Assembly: GCA_938024025.1 (NCBI GenBank)
Contig: CALJBY010000032.1
Span: 1-12,928 of the forward strand
Length of the DNA: 12,928 nucleotides
Direction: 5' to 3'
Source: an uncultured bacterium
GTDB lineage: Bacteria; Desulfobacterota; WTBG01
The notes under the pieces are model-generated. The model did no database searches, was not told the DNA's origin, and saw only the letters and a program-made list of their open reading frames with translations. This document shows positions 7,341 through 12,928 of the stretch, piece by piece (position 1 is the stretch's first letter; the number at the start of each line of letters is the position of its first letter). The position numbers and the translations under genes are program-made.

Positions 7341-7390
7341 GTAGGAGCGGCCTTAAGCCGCGAATGCATCGCGCATGAATGCGCTCCTAC
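7341..7390. repeat. Head-to-head pair of REP-like palindromes (BIME-like)
   Basis: The element begins GTAGGAGCG (7341-7349) and ends with its exact complement CGCTCCTAC (7382-7390). Inside are two local hairpins: GCGGC-CTTAA-GCCGC (7347-7361) and GCGCAT-GA-ATGCGC (7371-7384). Read on each strand, the two halves are similar units starting GTAGGAGCG and ending CGCGA, in inverted orientation around ATGCA. A 5' GTAG followed by a GC-rich stem is the hallmark of REP sequences, which are mobilised by REP-associated tyrosine transposases and, in some bacteria, bind gyrase or stabilise mRNA. No such transposase is in the window. Confidence 0.65.
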
Positions 7391-7397
7391 CGAAATT

Positions 7398-7428
7398 GGA
7401 AGCTCCTCGCAAGCAAGGCGGGGCTTCC
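7398..7428. repeat. GC-rich hairpin next to the REP-like pair
   Basis: GGAAGC (7398-7403) pairs perfectly with GCTTCC (7423-7428). Inside it CC and CGC (7405-7410) pair with GCGGG (7418-7422) around bulged T residues, with a loop AAGCAAG. Eight T residues follow 13 bases later (7442-7449), too far for a classic terminator. The bases CCTCGCAAGC (7405-7414) also have an exact inverted partner at 7486-7495. Confidence 0.45.
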
Positions 7429-7481
7429 CGGAGTTTAATTATTTTTTTTCGGATACATTTCTCTTGACCCTGCTTACAAAG

Positions 7482-7564
7482 CCGGGCTTGCGAGGCATTA
7501 AACCGGTCAAACATGTATGGTTAGAAGGTATCAAATCAGTTTTCATCCGGGATACTGGAGTTTT
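7482..7564 (+). repeat. Interspersed 83-base repeat, copy A
   Basis: This stretch matches the reverse complement of 12846-12928 at 76 of 83 positions by direct alignment without gaps. The most conserved blocks are 7490-7515 (containing ACCGGTCAAACATGT) and 7544-7564 (TTTCATCCGGGATACTGGAG and following bases). Similarity stops sharply after GGAGTTTT at 7564. No reading frame is shared convincingly, so it looks like a non-coding dispersed element. Its left edge is uncertain because copy B is cut by the window end. Confidence 0.8.
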
Positions 7565-7697
7565 CCAAAAAACAGAAAATAGCATAATACAATTCAGAAC
7601 TGAGCAATCAAATTCTTGTTCGTCAACTGACATAGGATGTTTAACAGGGTGAAGGTGAAGAGGTAACATAAATCTATTATCGTGTTAAAGACATTTT

Positions 7698-7726
7698 TTG
7701 ACTTACCCTGTATATTTTACTATAGT
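7698..7726 (+). promoter_or_regulatory. Sigma-70-type promoter of the DUF819-epimerase operon
   Basis: TTGACT (7698-7703) and TATAGT (7721-7726) are separated by 17 bases, five of six matches to each consensus and the ideal spacing. Transcription would begin near 7733, giving a leader of about 34 bases before the ATG at 7767. The strong ribosome binding site AAGGAGGTG lies at 7750-7758. Confidence 0.7.
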
Positions 7727-7766
7727 CTGAGGTGTTCCGGTTTTTTATGAAGGAGGTGCCCTGCCG

Positions 7767-8927
7767 ATGATTACAGATGGCTTTACCTATGTAGCGGTGA
7801 TTGTCTTTTTCGCCGGGGCAGTCGTCTGGGCTGAAAAGGTGTTTAAAGGTACCGTATTCAAATATGTTCCTGCAGTCGTCATAATCTATTTCGGCACCAT
7901 GCTCCTTTCCACCTGTGCGGTGTGGGAAAAGACAGATGATGTAAACTTGTACTATCACCTGACCAAAAGGAATCTTTTACCGGTCATGATTTTTCTCATG
8001 TTACTTCGCTGTGATGTGAGAAAAATCATCACACTGGGGCCGCGGATGCTGTTGGGATTTTTCACGGCATCATTGAGTATTATGCTGGGATTTATCATCG
8101 TATATGCGAGTCTCAAAGGGTTGTATGAACCGGATACCTGGAAATCATTTGCCGCACTGTCCGGCAGCTGGATGGGTGGTACGGGTAATATGGTAGCTAT
8201 CCAGGAGGCATTGCATGTCCCCGGTGGGAAGATGGGTTATGCCCTCCTCATGGACTCCATAGATTATGCCATCTGGGTCATGGCCTTATTGGCCCTTATT
8301 CCCTTCGCACCTCTTTTTAATAAATGGACGAAATCGGATACAAGGGTGCTCGACCAGATCGGCAGGTATCTTAATGAAGCCCAGGAAAAGGTGAGGCATC
8401 ATAGTGAATTCCCGGATCTCATGGTACTCATCGGAACAGGGCTATTGATCTCAGCGCTTTCCATGTATCTGGCAGGGAAATTGCCAACCACCGTTTTTAT
8501 TACTCCAACAGCCTGGACAGTGATCATGGTAACGATCGCCGGTATTGTGGGTGCCATGACACCACTGGCCCGTGTTCCCGGCTCATCACAGCTTTCCAAT
8601 GCCTCCCTCTATGTCCTGGTGGGGCTCATCGGATCACGGGCCAATTTTGCCGAACTGACCCAGGCACCCTTATATATTATCTCGGGGTTTTTGATCATTA
8701 CTATTCATGCAGTGATTTTGGCACTGGCGGCAAAAGTATTTAAGCTGGATCTTTTTACCTGCGCGGTGGCCAGCCTTGCCAATATCGGCGGCGTTGCATC
8801 TGCACCAATCCTTGCTGCTGCCTATAGCAAGGCATTAATCCCGGTCGGCGTATTGATGGCCATGCTGGGCTATATTGTCGGAACCGGCGGGGGGTTGCTC
8901 GTGGGAAAAATTCTGTCCCTGTTGTGA
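7767..8927 (+). CDS. DUF819 family integral membrane protein
   Basis: This is a predicted inner-membrane protein of 386 residues with about ten hydrophobic segments, usual for the DUF819 (COG5505, YjcL-like) family. Family-like features include LTKRNLLPVMIFLMLLRCDVRKI (about 66-88), the glycine-rich SGSWMGGTGN (132-141) followed by MVAIQEAL, and the C-terminal ASLANIGGVASAPILAAAYSK. A charged cytoplasmic loop (about 185-220, ending HHSEFPD) separates the two halves. The ATG at 7767 has AAGGAGGTG 8 bases upstream. The epimerase gene starts only 15 bases after its stop, so they form an operon. In other genomes DUF819 genes also neighbour dipeptide epimerases, which suggests transport of a dipeptide or amino acid; transport has not been shown and substrate is inferred. 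Confidence 0.85.
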   Translation: MITDGFTYVAVIVFFAGAVVWAEKVFKGTVFKYVPAVVIIYFGTMLLSTCAVWEKTDDVNLYYHLTKRNLLPVMIFLMLLRCDVRKIITLGPRMLLGFFTASLSIMLGFIIVYASLKGLYEPDTWKSFAALSGSWMGGTGNMVAIQEALHVPGGKMGYALLMDSIDYAIWVMALLALIPFAPLFNKWTKSDTRVLDQIGRYLNEAQEKVRHHSEFPDLMVLIGTGLLISALSMYLAGKLPTTVFITPTAWTVIMVTIAGIVGAMTPLARVPGSSQLSNASLYVLVGLIGSRANFAELTQAPLYIISGFLIITIHAVILALAAKVFKLDLFTCAVASLANIGGVASAPILAAAYSKALIPVGVLMAMLGYIVGTGGGLLVGKILSLL

Positions 8928-8942
8928 AGAGGTAAGAAACCG

Positions 8943-10019
8943 GTGAAGATTACTGATATACAACTGGGTCATCTCTTAGTACCCTTGAAGAAACCTTTCA
9001 AAACAGCCTTGCGGACCGTGACCCGGATAGAAGATGTGCTGGTAACAATCCACACCGACACAGGCGCTGTCGGCTATGGCAGTGCTGCGCCAACAGCTGC
9101 TATTACGGGGGATACCGGCAGCAGCATCAGGAGGGCAATAGAAGGACCTATCAAAAAACAGCTTGTCGGCCTGTCCCTCAACAATTTTGAAGAAGTGATC
9201 GCGCAGCTGCAGGAGACTCCGGTTAACAGTACCAGCGCCAAAGCGGCGGTTGATATTGCCCTCTATGATCTCTATGGCCATTTAAAGAAAGCCCCGGTCT
9301 ATAAGCTGTTGGGGGGCTCTCGAAAGGGCCTCACCACAGACATTACCATCAGCGTTAATGAACCTGAGGAAATGGTGCGTGACAGCCTGGATGCCGTAAA
9401 GGAAGGGTTCAAAACACTTAAAATAAAAGTAGGCAAGGATTCGGCAAAAGATATTAAACGCTTAAAGCATATACGGGAAGCGGTGGGTTATGCGGTTAGT
9501 CTGCGTGTTGATGCGAACCAGGGATGGACACCGGTGGAAGCGGTTGCTGTTTTACACAAGATGGAGGATGCTGATATCCGGATTGAATTTGTCGAGCAGC
9601 CGGTGAAAGGGCATGATCTTAAAGGCTTGAAGTTTGTGAAGGATCGAGTTTCCGTTCCTGTTATGGCAGATGAGAGTGCCTTTTCACCCCGGGATGTATT
9701 TAAAATCATTGAGATGGGTGCCGCAGATCTCATTAATATTAAATTGATGAAAACGGGCGGTATCTATAATGCCCTTACACTGTGTGCTCTGGCAGAGAAC
9801 GCCCAAATGGAGTGTATGATCGGATGCATGCTGGAAAGCAAGATCAGTGTTACCGCTGCTGCCCACCTGGCCTGTGCCAAAAGTATTATTACCAGATGTG
9901 ATCTCGATGCACCGATTCTGTGCAGTGAAGACCCGATCGAGGGAGGTGTCCACTACAAAGGTGATCACATCATCCTTTCTGCTGAACCGGGATTTGGGTT
10001 TAAGCGTATTGGGGGGTAA
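8943..10019 (+). CDS. Dipeptide epimerase, enolase superfamily (L-Ala-D/L-Glu epimerase type)
   Basis: Predicted cytoplasmic enzyme of 358 residues that interconverts the stereochemistry of a dipeptide, classically L-Ala-D-Glu to L-Ala-L-Glu during recycling of cell-wall peptides. The capping domain is at 1-120 and the barrel follows. Catalytic features are visible: the KxK pair K160 and K162 (LKIKVG), magnesium ligands D190 (RVDANQGW), E218 (FVEQP) and D243 (MADES), and the opposite general base K267 (NIKLMKTGG). The C-terminal D320-L321-D322 followed by AP corresponds to the DxD motif that holds the dipeptide amino group. The start is GTG at 8943 with AGAGGT at 8928-8933. Exact dipeptide specificity varies widely in this family and cannot be fixed here; the complete active site makes it likely to be functional. 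Confidence 0.9.
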   Translation: MKITDIQLGHLLVPLKKPFKTALRTVTRIEDVLVTIHTDTGAVGYGSAAPTAAITGDTGSSIRRAIEGPIKKQLVGLSLNNFEEVIAQLQETPVNSTSAKAAVDIALYDLYGHLKKAPVYKLLGGSRKGLTTDITISVNEPEEMVRDSLDAVKEGFKTLKIKVGKDSAKDIKRLKHIREAVGYAVSLRVDANQGWTPVEAVAVLHKMEDADIRIEFVEQPVKGHDLKGLKFVKDRVSVPVMADESAFSPRDVFKIIEMGAADLINIKLMKTGGIYNALTLCALAENAQMECMIGCMLESKISVTAAAHLACAKSIITRCDLDAPILCSEDPIEGGVHYKGDHIILSAEPGFGFKRIGG

Positions 10020-10194
10020 CCGGGTGGGAGTGCTGATTTTTTTTTGGACAGAGTGAAGGAAGGGGGTCACGTCTACTTTTGACTCTTGCTAAAAGAAAAT
10101 GCCTAAAATGAGCTACATTGCCTGGAGTGCCTAAATTGAAAAATTGTTTCTAACCGCAAAGCACGCAGAGAAAACTTAAAGAATAAAGAAGTCA

Positions 10195-10314
10195 GGATTC
10201 AGGAGTAAAAAAGGGATATGAGCTATGTGATTTGGGGTGTGGGTGAAAAAATTTTTAAGCACCCATCTCATGTCTCACATCACACATCTTTGTAAACCCG
10301 CAACTCAGGAATCC
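10195..10314. repeat. Long imperfect inverted repeat centred on an A/T palindrome
   Basis: GGATTC (10195-10200) matches GAATCC (10309-10314), ATGTGAT (10225-10231) nearly matches ATCACAC (10279-10285), and TGGGTG (10240-10245) matches CACCCA (10260-10265), all symmetric about 10252-10255 where AAAAAATTTTT lies. The arms between these blocks match only partly. It could act as a transcription barrier for both converging genes or be a decayed miniature element. Confidence 0.4.
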
Positions 10315-10363
10315 ATTACTCCAGCACTCCACTACTCCATCACTCCTCTCCTCCCACACTCCA
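10308..10363. repeat. Degenerate 8-base tandem repeat, seven units
   Basis: The stretch divides in register into GGAATCCA, TTACTCCA, GCACTCCA, CTACTCCA, TCACTCCT, CTCCTCCC and ACACTCCA, consensus NNACTCCA. Four consecutive units are close to consensus. It ends about 30 bases beyond the stop codon of the ABC exporter. The minus strand reads as TGGAGTNN units. Confidence 0.6.
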
Positions 10364-10392
10364 TGAGGACACTTGTCATGCAGATCGCCGTA

Positions 10393-12210
10393 TTAAGCTG
10401 ACCTGGTCCGTGCGTTGTACGATAGTTTTTCCGTTGCTGCCCCGAACTGCAGCTCGGCGAGCCGTGCATACAGGGGATCCCGCTGGACCAGCTCTTCATG
10501 ACGTCCCACATCGATGATTCTTCCCTCGTCCATCACAACGATGCGGTCGGCCTTCAGTACGGTAGCCAACCGATGGGCGATAACAACCGTCGTGCGCCCC
10601 TTCTTCAGATATTCCAGTGCCTGCTGCACCAGGCGTTCGCTTTCAGCGTCAAGTGAACTGGTTGCCTCGTCAAGCAACAGTATGGGTGGGTCCTTGAGAA
10701 TCGCACGGGCAATGGCGATGCGTTGCTTCTGTCCACCGGAAAGTCTGGTGCCCCGTTCTCCCAGAAAAGAGTCGTAACCCTTGGGCAGTTGCTGGATAAA
10801 TTCATCGGCAGCCGCCGCCCGGGCCGCAGCTTCAATTTCGGCATCCGTGGCCCCGGGTCGACCGAAGTGAATATTCTCCCGGGCACTCGCCCCGAAGATC
10901 ACGGTCTCCTGGGGTACGATGCCAACACGGGTACGGACCTCTTCCGGCCGTGCCCTGGTAATATCGACGCCGTCGATGATAATCCTGCCTGCCTGGGGGT
11001 CGTAAAAACGCAGCAGTAACTGAAAGGTTGTGCTCTTACCGGCACCGGAGGGACCAACGAATGCAACCTTCTCACCGGGTGCAATGGTGAGATCAAAATC
11101 TCTCAGCGCCGGGGTGTCAGGGCGTGACGGGTAATTGAAGGAAACCTTGTCAAAGTGAATACGTCCTTCCCGGGCGACGGGGAGCTCCATGGGATTCTCG
11201 GGGGCCTTGATTGCGGGTTCGGCCTCGAGCAGTTCCACCAGCCGCTCCATGGCGCCCGCCGCCCTCTGGAGTTCACCCCACACCTCGCTCAAGGATGCCG
11301 CTGACATGGCTACGAACATGGCATAGAGCACGAACTGACCCAGCTCGCCCCCGGTAATCTCGCCGGCAAGGACCGCACGAGCACCGATCCAGAGCACAAC
11401 GATCAAGGCACCGAACAGGCCGGTGGTGGCAACGGTGGAAAAGAGGGCACGGGCTCTGATGCGACGCAGGGCGGTTTCGAAACTTACCTTAACCGCCTCG
11501 CCGAAACGCCGGCCCTCTAACTCCTCAGCGGTAAATGCCTGGATTGTTTGAACCGCGTTCAGGGTTTCACCGGCCATCCCGCTGGCATCGGCAATGCGGT
11601 CTTGGGAATCCCGGGATAAGCGACGGACCCAGCGGCTGATCGCCATGATGGGTACTATCACTGCGGGTACCAGCACCACGATATAACCCAGGAGCCGGGC
11701 ATTGGTTACAGCCAGGAGAATCAATGCACCGACGAACTGTATGGAAGAGCGCAGCATGATGGACAGCCCCGCTCCGGAGATGGATTGAATCAGGGTGGTG
11801 TCGGCAGTCAGCCGGGAGAGGACCTCCCCCGTCTTGGTAACCTCAAAAAAGGTCGGGTCAAGGCGGATTACATGCCGGTACACCGCATCCCGAATGTCAG
11901 CTACTACCCGTTCTCCCAGCCAGCTAAGGAAATAGGAGCGGGCTGCACCGAAGATCCCGAAGAGCAGGGCGACGCCCAGAAAGCCGTAAAAATAGCGGTC
12001 GACCGTAGCGGCATCTTCGGCGGAAAAACCGAAGTCGATCACATAGCGTACCGCAACCGGCAGCGCCAGAAAAGCGCCCGAGGCAACCAAGAGTGCGCCG
12101 ATTGCCAAAAACAGCGTTCCCAGATACGGCCGGATAAACGGGGCAATGGCCCGCAGGGGCTTTATGGAAGTGCCCTTGGGGCGATTGATGTTAGAGTTGT
12201 GTGGTGGCAT
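10393..12210 (-). CDS. ABC exporter, fused permease-ATPase half-transporter
   Basis: Inner-membrane half-transporter of 605 residues that would work as a dimer and use ATP to export a substrate such as lipid, drug or peptide. The N-terminal half holds about six membrane helices (between about 25 and 300). The ATPase domain shows every key motif: Walker A GPSGAGKST (386-394), Q-loop Q434 (VPQE), signature LSGGQ (490-494), Walker B ILLLDE (510-515), D-loop SSLD (518-521) and switch histidine H546. It resembles the MsbA/BmrA-type exporters common in Proteobacteria (WLGERVVADIRDAVYRHVIRL and FFEVTKTGEVLSRLTADTTLIQ blocks). The ATG at 12210 has GGAG about 11 bases upstream, rather distant. The coding sequence looks more GC-rich than its neighbours, suggesting transfer. 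Substrate unknown. Confidence 0.93.
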   Translation of the reverse strand: MPPHNSNINRPKGTSIKPLRAIAPFIRPYLGTLFLAIGALLVASGAFLALPVAVRYVIDFGFSAEDAATVDRYFYGFLGVALLFGIFGAARSYFLSWLGERVVADIRDAVYRHVIRLDPTFFEVTKTGEVLSRLTADTTLIQSISGAGLSIMLRSSIQFVGALILLAVTNARLLGYIVVLVPAVIVPIMAISRWVRRLSRDSQDRIADASGMAGETLNAVQTIQAFTAEELEGRRFGEAVKVSFETALRRIRARALFSTVATTGLFGALIVVLWIGARAVLAGEITGGELGQFVLYAMFVAMSAASLSEVWGELQRAAGAMERLVELLEAEPAIKAPENPMELPVAREGRIHFDKVSFNYPSRPDTPALRDFDLTIAPGEKVAFVGPSGAGKSTTFQLLLRFYDPQAGRIIIDGVDITRARPEEVRTRVGIVPQETVIFGASARENIHFGRPGATDAEIEAAARAAAADEFIQQLPKGYDSFLGERGTRLSGGQKQRIAIARAILKDPPILLLDEATSSLDAESERLVQQALEYLKKGRTTVVIAHRLATVLKADRIVVMDEGRIIDVGRHEELVQRDPLYARLAELQFGAATEKLSYNARTRSA

Positions 12211-12350
12211 AATTCGATTGACTCCAGTCTAGACGTGTTATGCATGTAGGTAACAGTACATTGTATCCGCACAAAAGTCAAATGGAGCACGGTGAAGCAG
12301 CAAATATGGGGGTACACATGAAAAGTGAAATCAAGGTATAGTTTACCTGT

Positions 12351-12365
12351 TTCCTGGTTCAGGAA
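12351..12365. terminator. Small hairpin just past the lipoprotein stop codon
   Basis: TTCCTG and CAGGAA form a perfect 6-base stem with a GTT loop, starting 1 base beyond the stop codon of the minus-strand lipoprotein gene. No T run follows on the minus strand, so a role in termination or mRNA end protection is only possible. Confidence 0.25.
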
Positions 12366-12366
12366 T

Positions 12367-12747
12367 CTATTCTTTCGTGCCTTTCCACTCACCACCATTT
12401 GCATCATCATCGTTATATCCATAGCTACCCGACATGCTTTTCCAATCATCCGATAGAATGAAATAGCCCCTTCCCTTTTTGCCGTTGGTCTGACTCCATG
12501 TATAGTCTAGCCGTTTACCGGTAATGGTGCCTTCGAGTTTACCCCCTTCGTAATCATAGGTCCCGCTAACGGCATCGCCAGATTGTGTAAGGTGGAGATC
12601 AACTATATTTGTCTTCCAGGTTCCTGAAAGGTCTTTTGATGGATGCGGGGCAGTTTTATCTTTCTCTGCTTGTGATGTACATCCCACACAAATGGTTATA
12701 AACACTGCTAACACTATCCCCGGAACTAGTATTCTTTTTTTGTACAT
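12367..12747 (-). CDS. Small predicted lipoprotein
   Basis: This is a 126-residue exported protein. A short basic start (MYKKR) and hydrophobic run precede ICVGC, so C23 would be the lipid-modified residue; the position three before it is a cysteine, which is unusual for a lipobox. After a short Lys/Ser linker the mature part holds antiparallel-strand motifs: SGTWKTNIVDLHLTQSGD (41-58), VSGTYDYEGGKLEGTITG (60-77), then RGYFILSDDWKSMSGSYGY and a final GGEWKGTK. This repeated G-T/S-W pattern resembles small lipocalin-like or beta-barrel binding domains found in many uncharacterised bacterial lipoproteins. AGGAGG lies 7 bases before the ATG. It is divergent in content from the ABC exporter but on the same strand, about 156 bases upstream. 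Function is unknown. Confidence 0.75.
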   Translation of the reverse strand: MYKKRILVPGIVLAVFITICVGCTSQAEKDKTAPHPSKDLSGTWKTNIVDLHLTQSGDAVSGTYDYEGGKLEGTITGKRLDYTWSQTNGKKGRGYFILSDDWKSMSGSYGYNDDDANGGEWKGTKE

Positions 12748-12800
12748 GTACGTTCCTCCTTTAGGTCAACGGTATATCGTCATAAAAACGTAATGAATAG

Positions 12801-12814
12801 TATCATACTTGATA
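12801..12814. promoter_or_regulatory. Palindrome upstream of the lipoprotein gene, possible operator
   Basis: TATCA-TACT-TGATA is a perfect 5-base inverted repeat about 55 bases upstream of the lipoprotein ATG, in an AT-rich region where the promoter should lie. Regulator unknown; in AT-rich DNA it may be chance. Confidence 0.2.
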
Positions 12815-12845
12815 AAATTCTAAAAAGAACTTTTTGCTTATCCAC

Positions 12846-12928
12846 AAAACTCCAGTATCCCGGATGAAACCTGGCTTGATACCTTCTAACTAGACATGTT
12901 TGACCGGTTTAATGCCTCGCACGCCCCG
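12846..12928 (-). repeat. Interspersed 83-base repeat, copy B (inverted, cut by window end)
   Basis: This is the reverse complement of the element at 7482-7564, with 7 mismatches over 83 positions and no gaps. The longest exact block has 26 or more bases, covering ATGCCTCGC and the ACATGTTTGACCGGT region. Similarity ends at 12846, next to GGAGTTTT on the minus strand, at the same point as in copy A, which defines one true boundary of the element. The other end lies beyond the window. Confidence 0.8.

Larger units (their letters stand above)
7012..7766. other. Repeat-rich non-coding stretch
   Basis: I see no convincing gene in these 755 bases. The first 300 hold the upstream region of the dockerin-type gene (minus strand), including a perfect palindrome CTCAGCTGAG at 7086-7095 and an inverted repeat AACTTC-TT-GAAGTT at 7277-7290, both of unknown role. 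From 7341 onward come a REP-like palindrome pair, a GC-rich hairpin and an 83-base interspersed repeat. The last 70 bases hold the promoter of the DUF819 operon. A 105-codon open frame at 7335-7652 runs across these repeats and lacks a ribosome binding site. Confidence 0.7.
10020..10392. other. Non-coding stretch between convergent genes
   Basis: No gene is seen in these 373 bases, which separate the epimerase from the converging ABC exporter. Contents in order: a T9-type run at about 10037-10045 without a clear stem; imperfect copies of a GCCTAAA/GCCTGGA motif around 10099-10135; AACCGCAAAGCACGCAGAG, a kind of sequence common in intergenic regions of environmental bacteria; a long imperfect inverted repeat; and an 8-base tandem array. 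Confidence 0.65.

Noticed and set aside
7335..7652. 105-codon open frame on the plus strand between the dockerin-type gene and DUF819
   Set aside because: It runs straight through the REP-like pair, the hairpin and the 83-base repeat, has no ribosome binding site, and shows no recognisable protein pattern. The frame shared with copy B is a by-product of the repeat.
10020..10050. Terminator after the epimerase based on the T run at about 10037-10045
   Set aside because: I could not find a convincing GC-rich stem directly before the T run.
10308..10363. Octamer array as a CRISPR array
   Set aside because: The units are 8 bases with no spacers; CRISPR repeats are about 23-47 bases separated by unique spacers.

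Overview
The window reads as chromosome from a flagellated Gram-negative bacterium of moderate GC content. It carries the end of a flagellar gene block (flgL, csrA, fliW), a predicted lipoprotein, a periplasmic PulC-like protein, and a secreted protein with two dockerin-type calcium repeats that each run into an FGRSQxFNPC motif. That style of secreted protein is familiar from Planctomycetota (including the anammox group) and deltaproteobacterial lineages. The sequence alone does not decide between them, so the taxonomic guess is loose.

Layout. 2-1502 (+): C-terminal part of the hook-filament junction protein FlgL, then csrA and fliW, which control flagellin translation. A CsrA-type binding motif overlaps the csrA ribosome binding site, and a terminator-like hairpin lies between csrA and fliW. 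1710-3802 (+): a DUF169 protein followed closely by an MFS transporter, probably one transcription unit. 4031-5932 (+): three separately spaced genes, namely a stand-alone response-regulator receiver domain, an orphan PulC/GspC-like exported protein, and a pyridoxamine-phosphate-oxidase-fold flavoprotein. 5992-7011 (-): a secreted protein with a cohesin-like domain, a Cys-rich segment and twin dockerin repeats. 7012-7766: a 755-base non-coding stretch rich in repeats. It holds a head-to-head pair of REP-like palindromes starting with GTAG, a GC-rich hairpin, and one copy of an 83-base repeat whose inverted partner is at the very end of the window. 7767-10019 (+): a clear sigma-70-type promoter, then a two-gene operon of a DUF819 membrane protein and an enolase-superfamily dipeptide epimerase, which suggests uptake or handling of murein-derived dipeptides. 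10020-10392: non-coding, with a long imperfect inverted repeat and a 7 x 8-base degenerate tandem array. 10393-12210 (-): a complete ABC exporter half-transporter that looks more GC-rich than its surroundings and resembles proteobacterial homologues, a possible acquisition. 12367-12747 (-): a small predicted lipoprotein. 12846-12928: the second copy of the 83-base repeat.

No tRNA, rRNA, CRISPR array or intact transposase was seen. The gene content is mostly recognisable families. The less explained signals are the interspersed non-coding repeats (REP-like pair, 83-base inverted pair, octamer array), the apparent post-transcriptional control around csrA-fliW, and the orphan PulC-like and cohesin/dockerin-like secreted proteins.
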